From contig NZ_CAMTTF010000002.1 in NCBI RefSeq assembly GCF_947077765.1, positions 124,001 to 188,000 of the forward strand: a DNA stretch of 64,000 nucleotides. Reading direction: 5' to 3'. Position 1 is the stretch's first letter, and every line of letters begins with the position of its first letter. A program made the position numbers and the translations under genes. This document shows positions 27,286-36,021 of the stretch, piece after piece. The DNA comes from Salinibacter grassmerensis (GTDB taxonomy: Bacteria; Bacteroidota; Rhodothermia; Rhodothermales; Salinibacteraceae). Below the pieces are notes generated by a model. That model saw nothing but the letters and a program-made list of their open reading frames with translations. It did no database searches and was not told the DNA's origin.

Positions 27286-27714
27286 TTACTCGTCCTCGTC
27301 GGCGAAGGAGGCCTCCGGGTCGGACGAGCTGCCGGGGCCGACGCCGGGCACGTCCATGTCGCCCCGAATCCAGTCGAGTGCCTCCTCCTGGTCCGCCGCG
27401 TCGTAGGTTTGGATCGTCGACATCGGAAAGAGGACCTCGGTCTTCTCCAGCCAGCGTTCCCAGGGGTCGTCGCTCACGATGGCCACCTTGTCCACGTCGC
27501 TCAGGTGACGGACGTCGAACGCCAAGTCTTCCCAGCGCTCCTCCGGGGCCCAGTCGTCCACGTCCTCCATTACGAGCAGCACGCGGGTTGTGATGTGGGC
27601 CGCGAACTGGTCTTCGAGCGCCGAGGTGAATGCTTCATGGTCGTCCTCCGTCAGCGTGTCGCTCAGCGTGATGCCGACGAGGTTGGGGTCGGGAAGGTCA
27701 TGAAAGTCGTGCAT
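27286..27714 (-). CDS. STAS/SpoIIAA-like domain protein
   Basis: 142 aa from the ATG at 27714 (MHDFHDLPD); the longer open frame has no coding signs. The pattern LVGITLSDTLTEDDHEAF...RVLLVMEDVDDWAPEE...DVDKVAIVSDDPWERW...IQTYDAADQEEALDWI is that of the SpoIIAA-like (STAS/SEC14-type) domain of small stress-associated proteins. The C-terminal 20 residues are an acidic, Ser/Gly-rich tail. It is upstream of the small winged-helix gene. Ligand and partner are unknown. Confidence 0.75.
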   Translation of the reverse strand: MHDFHDLPDPNLVGITLSDTLTEDDHEAFTSALEDQFAAHITTRVLLVMEDVDDWAPEERWEDLAFDVRHLSDVDKVAIVSDDPWERWLEKTEVLFPMSTIQTYDAADQEEALDWIRGDMDVPGVGPGSSSDPEASFADEDE

Positions 27715-27934
27715 GGGCGGTCGGAGGCGTAAGTGATCAGTCGACGAGGAGGGTCGGGCCACACGGCACCGACGTAGCACATCGGGGTACGTCAGGCACG
27801 ACGGACTGTTCAAGGACACTTGCAAAATCTCGGATTCTTTCGGGGCGTGCGTACCGAGAATGTCGTGGGCTTGAAATGGACCACGGAGGTGCATGTTAGC
27901 CGTACGCTCATCTCACGCCTAGTCAGTTCCGTTT

Positions 27935-28337
27935 ATGTCTGTCCCCCAGTCCCCTGCAGCCGCCAACCTCCAGACCCTGTTCCAGTACACACGCTGGATC
28001 AACGCCCGGATGCTTGACGCGATGCAGGCGGCCGAGGCCGTGCCGGCGCGGGCCGTGAAGCTCCCCAGTCACCTTCTCCGCGTCCAGGACGTGTGGGCGT
28101 GTGGAAAGCATGGCCCGCTGGCAGTCGATGCTAGACGAGCGGTCCGACAATACGCTTGATCAACCCACGGTGTACACCAACTCCGAGGGCACTCGCTTCG
28201 AGACGCCCTTGCGGGACCTTTGTCGTCACGCCGTGAGCCACAGCACGCACCACCGCGTCCAAATCGCGCTCGTGTTTCGCGAGGCCGATATTGCTCCGCC
28301 GCCCACGGGCCACATCTTCTTCGCCCGGGACGCGTAA
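27935..28337 (+). pseudogene. DinB/DfsB-family gene, broken by frameshift and internal deletion
   Basis: The first frame (27935-28159) encodes the start of a DinB-like four-helix protein: LFQYTRWINARMLDAM, then a helix with HLLRVQDVW. The homologous continuation (RWQSML, TLDQPTVYTNSEG, HAVSHSTHHRVQIAL, PPPTGHIFFARD) lies in another frame up to 28337. The frames overlap near 28095-28110, just after the VW. About 20-30 residues expected between helix 2 and the RW segment are absent, so a deletion with frame change is likelier than a single-base error. Residues that would bind metal (His of HLL and the HxxxH pair) survive but on separate frames. The gene is probably non-functional. Confidence 0.7.
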
Positions 28338-28383
28338 TGAGCACGTAGACCGTCGCCTCGTTTCAGAGATTTCCTGCCGTTTC

Positions 28384-29646
28384 GTGACTCCACACACCCC
28401 CTTACTACCTCGACCGCTCCAACTTGGGGGGCTTCTGCTCGTTGGGATGCTGGTCGCGCTGGGCTGTCAGTCCACCCCCGACTCCTCCACTGCGACGTCG
28501 GCGTCCCCCGGTGCCGGCACGCGACTGGACAGCCCGGCCCCCGCCGGGAGCGGGCAGCCTCATCTTCACGCCGGGGAGGGAGGAACCATGTGGATGAGCT
28601 GGGTTGAGTCGATCGGAGAAGACCGGCACGCCCTCCGCTACGCCACGCTCGACGACACGAGCTGGGCGGAGCCGCGCACCGTGGCACGCGGGGGCGACTG
28701 GTTCGTGAACTGGGCCGACGTGCCGTCCCTCCGTCCACTGCCGAGCGGCCGCCTCGCCGCGCATTACCTCCAGAGCGCCGGCCCCGATCCCCTTGCCTAC
28801 GCGGTGCAGATTGCGCAGACCGACGAGGCGGGCACGTGGCAGTCGGCGGTCAGGCCGCACGACGACGGGACGGCGACGGAGCACGGCTTCGTCTCGCTGC
28901 TGCCGTGGCCGGACGATCGCGTGCTGGCCGTCTGGCTGGACGGGCGCACCATGGAGGGGCGCGACGGACACGGGGGAGAGATGACCCTTCGCGGGGGCGT
29001 GCTCGGCGCGACCGGAGCGGTGGAGCAGCGGGCGCTGCTGGACGACCGCACCTGCGAGTGCTGCCCCACCGCGGCGGTGCGGACGGGCAAGGAGGCCCTC
29101 GTGGCGTACCGCGACCGGTCCGAAGACGAGACTCGCAACATCCGGCTCGTGCGGTTCGATGGCCAGTCGTGGTCCGACCCTGCCCTTCTGCATGATGACG
29201 GATGGCGAATCGAGGGCTGCCCGGTCAACGGCCCAGCGCTGGCGGCAGCGGGCGACCGGGTGGCCGCGGCGTGGTACACGGCGCCGGAGGGCACACCGCG
29301 CGTCAACGTGGCATTCTCGACGGACGGCGGGCGGCAGTTTGGCGCCCCGGTCGTCGTGGCCGAGCGCACGCCGACGGGCCGTGTGGACGTGGTGTGGTTG
29401 GAAGATGGACGTGCAGCCGTAAGTTGGCTTGGCAAGTCCGACGACGGCGCGCCGGCCCTTCGAGTGCGTGCCGTGGCGGCGGACGGGGCGTCTCAATCTG
29501 CTGTCCCGATGGCCACGCTTTCGTGCGCCTCACGGGGCGCAGGCATGCCGCGCCTCGTGCGGAGCGGAGCGGATCTCTACGCCGCGTGGACCCATCCGGA
29601 AGACGGGGTGCAGGTGGGCCGTCTGCCCGTCGAGGCCCTCCGATAG
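28384..29646 (+). CDS. Sialidase-fold (BNR-like) lipoprotein
   Basis: 420 aa from a GTG at 28384, chosen because the following 25 residues form a lipoprotein signal with the lipobox LVALGC (Cys near 28). The mature protein repeats beta-propeller blades with sialidase-like features: DDTSWAEPRTVA, WLDGRTMEGRDG, CECCPTAA, VAYRDRSEDETRNI, AWYTAPEGTPRVNVAFSTDGG and AAVSWLGKSDDG. The ASP-box-like FSTDGGRQFG is clear. Similar Bacteroidota proteins are annotated as exo-alpha-sialidase-like; catalytic Arg/Tyr residues cannot be assigned by eye, so glycosidase activity is unproven. It is convergent with the outer-membrane protein gene at 29684 (37-base gap). Confidence 0.8.
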   Translation: MTPHTPLLPRPLQLGGLLLVGMLVALGCQSTPDSSTATSASPGAGTRLDSPAPAGSGQPHLHAGEGGTMWMSWVESIGEDRHALRYATLDDTSWAEPRTVARGGDWFVNWADVPSLRPLPSGRLAAHYLQSAGPDPLAYAVQIAQTDEAGTWQSAVRPHDDGTATEHGFVSLLPWPDDRVLAVWLDGRTMEGRDGHGGEMTLRGGVLGATGAVEQRALLDDRTCECCPTAAVRTGKEALVAYRDRSEDETRNIRLVRFDGQSWSDPALLHDDGWRIEGCPVNGPALAAAGDRVAAAWYTAPEGTPRVNVAFSTDGGRQFGAPVVVAERTPTGRVDVVWLEDGRAAVSWLGKSDDGAPALRVRAVAADGASQSAVPMATLSCASRGAGMPRLVRSGADLYAAWTHPEDGVQVGRLPVEALR

Positions 29647-29683
29647 GTCGTGAGGGGCGGTTTCGGAGGCAGCCTCGAGAGCG

Positions 29684-30457
29684 CTAGTCGTCATCGTCCG
29701 GGCTGTCGATCCCGCCGATGGTGAGGCGGAGAAATGGCCCCTGCATCGAGGCGTCCGGCCCGCCGGCCAGGGAACTGTTCCCGAGCTGCCAGTCGGAGCT
29801 GAGGGCGGAGATCATATATCCGGCCCGCACGCCGAGCCGCGCGGTCCGCCCTTCGCCGGGGGTGCCGAACTGATACTCGAGCCCGCCCCCGAGGCTCACG
29901 AGAACGCTCGCCTGTCCCACCGAGGCACTGCGACTGGGGTCGTTCAGCACGTCGTCGAAGGTGTCCGCGGTCCCTTCATTCTTGATGTCCAGCTGGAGGC
30001 CGCCCGCGCCGAGCCCGAGCAGCGGATATACCCGCAGGCCGGACGCCGGCCGAAACAGGTAGCCCAGATTAAACAGGCCGTAGCCCCCGCCCACGGACAC
30101 GTTGCGCCCCCGGAAGGAGCCGTCCGCGGTGAGGAGGCCGTGCCCCTCGCCCCCCAGCATGAGGCGGTTGGCCACGACGCCGTAGCCCCCGCCGCCGAGG
30201 GACACCATCTCCGACGCGAAGGTCGGGTACCCGGCGCCGCTGAGGCGATCGTTGAGGGGGGCGAGGTCGGTGAACTGCGTACCGACGGCGAAGAAGCCGG
30301 CGCCCGGTTCCTCCGCGACGGGTTCGTCGCTGGGGGCGTCCTCGTCGATGTCCTGGGCGCAGACGGTCGTGAGAGCCCCCAGGCCTAAGAACAGTAGACT
30401 CGCGAGAAAAAGCCGAAGAAGGGGAGCAGATCGTGGGGTCCGCATGGCTGTGTGCAT
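29684..30457 (-). CDS. Probable outer-membrane or exported beta-rich protein
   Basis: 257 aa if the ATG at 30457 is used; an ATG at 30445 is equally possible. The signal peptide is LLRLFLASLLFLGLGALTTVCAQ. After an acidic linker the chain alternates short Gly-rich beta strands (VSLGGGGYGVVANRLMLGGEG, YGLFNLGYLFRP, VYPLLGLGAGGLQLDI, ASVLVSLGGGLEY, LGVRAGYMI, FLRLTIGG), the pattern of a small outer-membrane barrel. The tail is DSPDDDD. No named family was recognised. Not in an obvious operon. Confidence 0.7.
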   Translation of the reverse strand: MHTAMRTPRSAPLLRLFLASLLFLGLGALTTVCAQDIDEDAPSDEPVAEEPGAGFFAVGTQFTDLAPLNDRLSGAGYPTFASEMVSLGGGGYGVVANRLMLGGEGHGLLTADGSFRGRNVSVGGGYGLFNLGYLFRPASGLRVYPLLGLGAGGLQLDIKNEGTADTFDDVLNDPSRSASVGQASVLVSLGGGLEYQFGTPGEGRTARLGVRAGYMISALSSDWQLGNSSLAGGPDASMQGPFLRLTIGGIDSPDDDD

Positions 30458-30643
30458 TGGTTCGTACTGCGCGTTGACGCCGAGAGAAATGACAACGGCG
30501 CACCATCCTCGTCCGGATGAGCACTCGCGGAATGGTACGCGCACACAGCGAGTCGATCCGGGGCATTCGATGAGCCGCACCACGGGTCGACGAGTCGCCA
30601 CCCGGTAGGCCGTGGCCCCACAGACCCGGGATGGAGAGCGGCA

Positions 30644-30823
30644 CTACCGGCGGGCGATAATCCAGACGGCGTGGACGAGGCCGGGCAGGTACCCCATCAG
30701 GGTGAGAAGGAGGTTGATCCAGAACTGGGTGCCGATGCCCTCCTGAAGAAAGACGCCGAGGGGCGGCAACAGAACGGACACCAGAACGCGGAGTAGGTCG
30801 GCCGAACTGCCGGAGGAACTCAT
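30644..30823 (-). CDS. Pmp3/YqaE-family membrane proteolipid
   Basis: 59 aa from the ATG at 30823; the open frame is much longer upstream but the recognisable protein is only this part. The pattern VSVLLPPLGVFLQEGIG then FWINLLLTLMGYLPGLVHAVWII is the two-helix Pmp3/UPF0057 fold with the conserved PPLGVF and GYLPGxxHA elements. In yeast and plants Pmp3 affects membrane potential and salt tolerance; bacterial homologues are stress-induced. A fit to a saline habitat is plausible. Encoded 89 bases downstream of the next membrane-protein gene. Confidence 0.9.
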   Translation of the reverse strand: MSSSGSSADLLRVLVSVLLPPLGVFLQEGIGTQFWINLLLTLMGYLPGLVHAVWIIARR

Positions 30824-30912
30824 GGAGGCGGGCGGGTTGGTGAACGAGTTGTGGAGACCCGGCGCACGGGTCGTCGTGCCTCCGGTACGGGGCCGGGTCA
30901 GAGACGTTGCAC

Positions 30913-31485
30913 CTACACAAGCCCGACCATGAGAAGTGCGAGCAGGGCGCCCGGCACGAGCAGTCCCGTGACGACGGTGGCCCCCACGACGAGGAGCAGA
31001 AAGCCCGGATTTACGAACCGGATCAGCGCGCCGTAGCGGACCAGCAGGGCCCGGTTCTCCAAAAGAACGCCGCGGAGGGCCCAGATCTGCTTCACGGTTC
31101 CCCACAGGCGGCCGAACAGGCCCGACGCCGAGGACCCCGAGGCCACTGCCGCGGTGGCCTCGGCGGACTGCTCGACGGTGCGGGCCGTCCGGTCGGCCAG
31201 CCGGTCCGGGAGGGCCTGAAGGTCGCGGAGGCCCAGGTAAAAAAGAGCGAGGATGGCAGACGGGCCCAACACCAGCACGAACGTGACCGCAGCCCCCGCC
31301 ATGGACACCAGGCGGCTGCTCACGGGCCACCAGAGGAGGCCCCACAGCAGAAGCCCGGCCCCGGCCGAGGCGCCCGCCAGGATGCCGGCGCCCGTGGCGA
31401 GCCGAGCGGCCAAGGACGCAGCGGCACGAGCCGCCTGCATGAGCCGCCCCTCGCTGCCAGTCTCGGAGGAAGAAGAGGCAGGCAT
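30913..31485 (-). CDS. Membrane protein, unknown function
   Basis: 190 aa from the ATG at 31485 (MPASSSSET). Hydrophobic segments are at about 35-55 (GILAGASAGAGLLLWGLLWW), 60-87 (a Val/Leu-rich pair) and two near the C-terminus (FLLLVVGATVVTGLLVPGALLALLMVGLV). A central amphipathic stretch (about 90-150; LPDRLADRTARTVEQSAEATAAVA) looks helical and coiled-coil-like. No family was recognised. Same strand as the Pmp3 gene 89 bases downstream, so co-expression is possible. Confidence 0.65.
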   Translation of the reverse strand: MPASSSSETGSEGRLMQAARAAASLAARLATGAGILAGASAGAGLLLWGLLWWPVSSRLVSMAGAAVTFVLVLGPSAILALFYLGLRDLQALPDRLADRTARTVEQSAEATAAVASGSSASGLFGRLWGTVKQIWALRGVLLENRALLVRYGALIRFVNPGFLLLVVGATVVTGLLVPGALLALLMVGLV

Positions 31486-31722
31486 ACGGATGCTGGGGGA
31501 ATCTCTGATGGCGTAAACGCGAGTGGACCGGTGCTGCCACTCCAACGACTGTCCCTCCAGGCGCCAGTCCCGGCCCGCTCGGCCGCGTGCAGAATGTGTT
31601 TTACAGAAGCTGAAGAGAGCGTCGAGGGCACGCCCCCGAGACCATGGTGAGTCGGGGGTGGGGCGACGAGAAGACCCCGGAAGCCGGGGGGCTCCAAGGA
31701 GCCCCCGAGTGCGCGACCGGAG

Positions 31723-32421
31723 TCACTGGTACAGCGGCGCCGACATAAAGGTGAATCCGAGGGTGGCCCACGTGCTCCGCCCGTCCACCGACCCGCCACG
31801 TGTGACCGATACGTCCATTTCGATCCGGTCTGGCAGGAGCACGGTGCGCAGCACGGCCTGCAGCGAAGGATTTGAGCGCCCCTCCCCGTACACCTCTCCA
31901 ATGAGGGTCACCCGATCGAGGGGAGACCAGTCGAGGCGGCCCCCCCACGTAAACTCGTGAGGACCGTTTTCCTCGTTCACCCACCCGACATTCTGGTAGG
32001 CCGTGAGGCCGGGCCCGAGGTCCTGGCTGACGATGCCGTACCCGTAGACACTGGCCGGCCGATCCCGGGGCACGCCGAGCTGGCGAATGCCCGCCCCGCC
32101 GACGGCCGCGACCCCAATCCGGTGCGTCGACCCTGGGCGGAGCAACAGCTTGCCCTCGGCGCTGTACTCGACGGTCCGCTGGTCCTCGACCCCGGTTGCG
32201 AGAAACGCGGCGCCCGTGGCCAGCTCCAGGTTCGGATGCACCCGCAGGGCCGGCGCCATCCAGGACTCTTCCACGCCGTGCCACGCCTCTAACTGCGCCG
32301 CGCCACGAGGAACGCTCGTCGGGTCGTCGACGAGCACCTGCTGGGCATGGAGAGGGGCCGGCGAGAGCACTAGGCCGAGTCCCCCGAGAAGAAGCAGAAA
32401 ACGGAAGAAGCGCAGACCCAT
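31723..32421 (-). CDS. Exported, probable outer-membrane beta-barrel protein
   Basis: 232 aa with the signal peptide FRFLLLLGGLGLVLSPAPLHAQ. The mature part has alternating strands (QLEAWHGVEE, LELATGAAFL, TVEYSAEGKLLLRPG, IGVAAVGGAGIR, YGYGIVSQDLGPGLTAYQNVGWV, FTWGGRLDWSP, VTLIGEVYGEG, RIEMDVSVTRGG, WATLGFTFMS), consistent with a small outer-membrane barrel of ten or more strands ending in a hydrophobic strand. Proteins of this type in Bacteroidota have no assigned role. A 9-bp GGGGGCTCC/GGAGCCCCC hairpin with a very tight loop lies just downstream at 31687-31706 and may help end transcription. Confidence 0.72.
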   Translation of the reverse strand: MGLRFFRFLLLLGGLGLVLSPAPLHAQQVLVDDPTSVPRGAAQLEAWHGVEESWMAPALRVHPNLELATGAAFLATGVEDQRTVEYSAEGKLLLRPGSTHRIGVAAVGGAGIRQLGVPRDRPASVYGYGIVSQDLGPGLTAYQNVGWVNEENGPHEFTWGGRLDWSPLDRVTLIGEVYGEGRSNPSLQAVLRTVLLPDRIEMDVSVTRGGSVDGRSTWATLGFTFMSAPLYQ

Positions 32422-32704
32422 GGCCGATCGAAAAGGTGAGAAGTTTGCGAACTAGTGTATCGGTGAACACGCGTTTCCATTGCTCAATCGGGACAAAAAA
32501 CGTCGCGAATCGTTCAGTTCCCTGTCCTGTTGCCGTTGGCATCACCGGCGCGGAAGGATGAGAACCACCCGCCATCTTTCTTCCTGAGGAAAAACAGGCA
32601 GCCTTCAGAGAGGTCCGCGACGCGCTGTCCGACTGGATCGACGCCGCGTTCGAGTGGGACTCGCTGAGGTGTTTCGCACCGTGACAACCGTTTGGTCAGC
32701 ACTC

Positions 32705-33157
32705 ATGGTCATCCGTCCGGCACAGCCCGATGATCTCGACGCGGTCCAGACGCTTCTGAACGCGTGTGGACTCCCAACTGCGGACCTGACGCCTGCCCAT
32801 CTGGACCACTTTCTCGTGGCGTGGGACGGAGACGCCCTAAATGGCGTCGTCGGGCTAGAGCCGCGCGGTGACGTCGCCCTGCTGCGGTCGCTGGCCGTAG
32901 CGCCCGGCGCCCGACAGGAAGGAGTCGGGACCCGCCTGGTGCGCGCTGTTGAGCAGCGGGCCACGGACGACGAGGTCCGTGCGCTGTACCTGCTCACGAC
33001 AACGGCGGCTGACTACTTCCGAGGCCACGGGTACGCGCAAATCGACCGTGGGACCCTGCCCGATCCGCTTCAACGGACCGAGGAGGCCGCCCGTCTTTGT
33101 CCGTCCACGGCCGTCTGTATGCGGAAAACACTGCGGGCGACGGCGCCCGGCGCCTGA
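32705..33157 (+). CDS. ArsN2-like GNAT acetyltransferase
   Basis: 150 aa from the ATG at 32705 (MVIRPAQPDD). GNAT fold: an acceptor-side helix (AVQTLLNACGLPTADL), the beta4 strand (LLRSLAVAP), and the acetyl-CoA loop (ARQEGVGTRLV). The second half (LYLLTTTAADYFRGHGY and LCPSTAVCMRKTL) matches ArsN2, a family found in arsenic-resistance clusters and linked to organoarsenical acetylation. There is no arsR, arsB or arsC next to it here, so a role in arsenic resistance is only inferred. A 283-base gap of low-information sequence lies upstream. Confidence 0.82.
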   Translation: MVIRPAQPDDLDAVQTLLNACGLPTADLTPAHLDHFLVAWDGDALNGVVGLEPRGDVALLRSLAVAPGARQEGVGTRLVRAVEQRATDDEVRALYLLTTTAADYFRGHGYAQIDRGTLPDPLQRTEEAARLCPSTAVCMRKTLRATAPGA

Positions 33158-33383
33158 GTGTTGCGCCCACGTCCCGGCCGGCGTCGACGCGACGGTCATG
33201 CTTCGTTCTCGACGACGAGAGCCGCACTGGAACCTGCTAGGTAAGAGGGGCTTGACTGGATTGTCAACCGACGATCGGCACCATCAACCACTCTTGTGCA
33301 GCGTTGCGGATTCCCGGGCGAGTGCGCGAGGGAAGGACGACGTCTGTCGGCTCTGTTCCAACCTGAGGTTCTTTTTGTCTCGT

Positions 33384-33785
33384 ATGCTCAGGCTTCTCTG
33401 GGTCGCCCTTGGCGGAAGCCTCGGCGCGCTGTGTCGGTACGGCCTCTCTGCTCTCGCGCAATGGGGCCTGCCGCCGGAGTTTCCGTGGGGCACGCTCGCG
33501 GCCAACCTCGTGGGCTTTTTCCTCATCGGGGGGCTGTGGGTGCTTGCGGCCGAGTACTCGTTCTCGCAGGACGCCCGGCTGTTCGTCTTTACCGGCGGGA
33601 TTGGGGCGCTGACGACGTTTTCCACCTACAGCCTCGAGAGCCTCATGCTACTTCGGGAGGGACGGGTGTGGGCCGGACTGGCCAACGTGCTGGTGAGCAA
33701 TGTGCTCGGCCTCGTCCTGGTTGCGCTCGGCGCCGGATGTGCCCTTCTTCTGTTGGGTGAACCCGTTGCTGCGTTCGGCGCATAG
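33384..33785 (+). CDS. crcB: Fluoride ion channel FluC/CrcB
   Basis: 133 aa with four membrane helices. Signatures are GGSLGALCRYGLS at the N-terminus, GTLAANLVGFFLIG in helix 2, and GGIGALTTFSTYSLES, which contains the Phe-box and central sodium-site region. FluC forms dual-topology dimers that let fluoride leave the cytosol. No fluoride riboswitch motif could be seen in the 226 bases upstream. A single gene is present, so a homodimer is expected. Confidence 0.95.
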   Translation: MLRLLWVALGGSLGALCRYGLSALAQWGLPPEFPWGTLAANLVGFFLIGGLWVLAAEYSFSQDARLFVFTGGIGALTTFSTYSLESLMLLREGRVWAGLANVLVSNVLGLVLVALGAGCALLLLGEPVAAFGA

Positions 33786-33870
33786 TCTCATTGGGGCCGG
33801 TATCCAAGGCGAAAAGACTGACTGAGTGCTCGGCCCCTCCACCGCATCCACTCCTTGTCTGATCCACGCC

Positions 33871-34332
33871 ATGGCACCCCCCCAATCCCGTTCGCCGTCC
33901 AGGGCCGCATGGTGGACGCTCCCCCTCGTTCGCCTCATGGTCGGGGCCGTCTTTCTGTCGGAGGGGATCCAGAAGTTTTTGTATCCGACCCTGCGCGGCC
34001 CCGGCCGGTTTGCCGACATGGGCTGGCCGGCGCCGGAGCTTGTCGCGAGCCTCGTGGGCGGGACGGAGGTCGTCTGCGGCGCGCTCATTCTGGTCGGCCT
34101 CTACACGCGGCTCGCCGCGGCGGGGACGGCCACGATCATGACGACGGCGATCGTCACGACGAAAATTCCGATCTGGCTGGGCGCGGGCTTCGGGCCGTTC
34201 GAGGTACGGACGCTGGGCGAGTACGGCTTCTGGAGCATGGCGCACGCGATGCGCACCGACTGGGCGATGCTGCTCGGCTCACTCGTGCTGGTGATCGCCG
34301 GTGCCGGGCCGTGGGCGGCCGATTCGGGATAA
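33871..34332 (+). CDS. DoxX family membrane protein
   Basis: 153 aa from the ATG at 33871. Four helices and the DoxX pattern: LPLVRLMVGAVFLSEGIQKFLYP, FADMGWPAPE, LVGGTEVVCGALILVGLYTRLAA and the C-terminal DWAMLLGSLVLVIAG. Such proteins occur in thiosulfate:quinone oxidoreductase (DoxD/A), in oxidoreductase complexes and in redox/stress systems; which applies here cannot be told. It ends 63 bases before the metal-exporter ATPase gene in the same direction. Confidence 0.88.
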   Translation: MAPPQSRSPSRAAWWTLPLVRLMVGAVFLSEGIQKFLYPTLRGPGRFADMGWPAPELVASLVGGTEVVCGALILVGLYTRLAAAGTATIMTTAIVTTKIPIWLGAGFGPFEVRTLGEYGFWSMAHAMRTDWAMLLGSLVLVIAGAGPWAADSG

Positions 34333-34395
34333 GGGGCGCCCCATGCCGGCCCCGACGCCGTCGTCTGGTTTTCCCAATCCTGATCTCGATTCCCA

Positions 34396-35076
34396 ATGCC
34401 CGGTCCCTTGCCCCTTACCACGGAGCATCTGACCCGCGTCGTCGACGGCGAGTCGCTGGTCGCGGACGTCTCGGTGGAGGTGCGTGCGGAAGAGGTGTTC
34501 GTCGTCTTCGGGCCGTCCGGCTCGGGCAAGAGCTCGTTCCTGCGCCTCCTCAACCGCCTCGATGAGCCGACCGACGGCACCGTGTACCTCGACGGCACCG
34601 ACTACCGCATGATCGATCCGCGCACGCTGCGGCGGCGGGTCGGGTGGGTGCCGCAGCGGCCCACGCTGATTGACGGCACGGTGGCGGAGAACGTGGCGTG
34701 GGGGCCGACGCTGCGGGACGAGGCGGTGGACGCGGACCGACTCGATGGGCTCCTCGACCGGCTCGGGCTCGCGGGCTTCGCGGACCGGGACGCCGACCGC
34801 CTGTCGGGGGGAGAGGCGCAGCGCGTGGCCATCGCCCGCACCCTCTTCAATGATCCCGACGTCGTGCTGCTCGACGAACCGGCCTCCAGCCTCGACGCCG
34901 AGGCGGCCGATCGCGTCGAGTCGCTCCTGGCGGACGTGATGGCGGCGTATGCCCTGACCGCCGTGCTTGTGACGCACGATGTGGACCGGGCGCGCCGACT
35001 GGGGCACCGCGGGGTGCGGCTGGAGGAAGGACGCGTCCAGGCCACAGGGGCACTCGATGCTGTGCTTCACACCTAA
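34396..35076 (+). CDS. fetA: FetA/YbbL-type ABC transporter ATP-binding protein
   Basis: 226 aa ATPase: Walker A GPSGSGKS, Q-loop in GWVPQRPTL, signature LSGGEAQR, Walker B VVLLDEPASSLD, switch His in VTHDVDRA. The identification rests on the downstream permease gene (UPF0014/FetB family, 24-base gap). E. coli FetAB promotes iron export and resistance to peroxide stress. Its ATG at 34396 follows the DoxX gene on the same strand. Confidence 0.88.
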   Translation: MPGPLPLTTEHLTRVVDGESLVADVSVEVRAEEVFVVFGPSGSGKSSFLRLLNRLDEPTDGTVYLDGTDYRMIDPRTLRRRVGWVPQRPTLIDGTVAENVAWGPTLRDEAVDADRLDGLLDRLGLAGFADRDADRLSGGEAQRVAIARTLFNDPDVVLLDEPASSLDAEAADRVESLLADVMAAYALTAVLVTHDVDRARRLGHRGVRLEEGRVQATGALDAVLHT

Positions 35077-35100
35077 TCCCCAACGCAACGCTTGGGCTCG

Positions 35101-35907
35101 ATGCTTGAGGATGTCCTCACCCACATCCAGGATCCGGTCGTCCGACAGGGCGTGGCCCAGGTGGGGGCCGCGACCGTGCTGGCGGCGCTCGTCGTGCTTC
35201 TTTCCCGCCGGCGCGGCCTGGGGCTGGAGTCGGAGCTGAGCACCGCGTTTGCCCGCGGCTTTGTGCAGATCGTGGCCGTCGGGCTCGTCATTGGGGTGCT
35301 GCTGACGGTGCCTGTCGCTTGGAGCGCGCTCATCCTGCTGGGGATGGTGGGCGGGGCCACCTGGATCTCGCGGCAGCGGGGGAGGGGCCTGCCGGGCGTC
35401 ACGCAGGTCTCGTTTCTGGCCATCACGGTGGGGGCGGGCCTCGTGATCGCGACGATGACGGGGGCCGGGGCCATCGAGCCCACGGTGCGCAGCCTCGTGC
35501 CGGTGGGCAGCCTTGTCATCGCCAACGCCATGAAAATCAACGGCCTTGCCCTGAATCGCCTCAAAGACGAGCTCCGCGACAAGCGAGACGAGATTGAGGT
35601 GGGTCTCGCGCTGGGAGCGCCGCCCGCGGCCGTGCTGGCCCGGCACCTGCGGACCGGCGTGCGGGCGTCGCTCATCCCCGTGGTCGACTCGCTGAAAAGC
35701 CTGGGGTGGGTGTGGATCCCTGGCGTCATGGCCGGAATGATTCTGGGGGGCGAAAATCCCGTCTACGCCGCGCTCTACCAGTTCGTCATCATGGCCATGA
35801 TCTTCGCCGCGGGCGGCCTCACGAGCCTGCTCACGAGTCTCCTGATGGGCCGCCGCGTGATGACGGAGGCCGAGCAGTTGCGACGGGTCGGGGGCGATGG
35901 AGACTAG
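35101..35907 (+). CDS. fetB: FetB/YbbM-family (UPF0014) permease
   Basis: 268 aa from the ATG at 35101; a TTG three codons earlier is less likely. About seven helices. UPF0014 features are LSTAFARGFVQIVAVGLVIG, LILLGMVGGATWISRQRGRGL, IANAMKINGLALNRLKDEL and DSLKSLGWVWIPGVMAGMILGG. It forms the membrane part of a FetAB-type exporter with the ATPase encoded immediately upstream. The metal (iron is the E. coli example) is inferred by family. A GC-rich hairpin follows 20 bases after the stop. Confidence 0.92.
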   Translation: MLEDVLTHIQDPVVRQGVAQVGAATVLAALVVLLSRRRGLGLESELSTAFARGFVQIVAVGLVIGVLLTVPVAWSALILLGMVGGATWISRQRGRGLPGVTQVSFLAITVGAGLVIATMTGAGAIEPTVRSLVPVGSLVIANAMKINGLALNRLKDELRDKRDEIEVGLALGAPPAAVLARHLRTGVRASLIPVVDSLKSLGWVWIPGVMAGMILGGENPVYAALYQFVIMAMIFAAGGLTSLLTSLLMGRRVMTEAEQLRRVGGDGD

Positions 35908-35926
35908 AGAAATCATCCTTTGGTAA

Positions 35927-35947
35927 TGCGCCGCGATCAGCGGCGCA
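35927..35947 (+). terminator. Hairpin after fetB
   Basis: Perfect 8-bp stem TGCGCCGC/GCGGCGCA with a 5-base loop, followed by GGGATCTTT. Weak as an intrinsic terminator because the T-run is short, but placed between fetB and the alkaline phosphatase gene. Confidence 0.45.
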
Positions 35948-36021
35948 GGGATCTTTGCGGCCTCCATCGGTTTTCGTGTTGTGCCTGTTTGTCCTGTCAA
36001 CCAACCCCCGCCGTTTCCGTT

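Noticed and set aside
33158-33383. Possible fluoride riboswitch before crcB
   Set aside because: The conserved GATGGnGTTCGCC-type core and pseudoknot could not be found in this interval.
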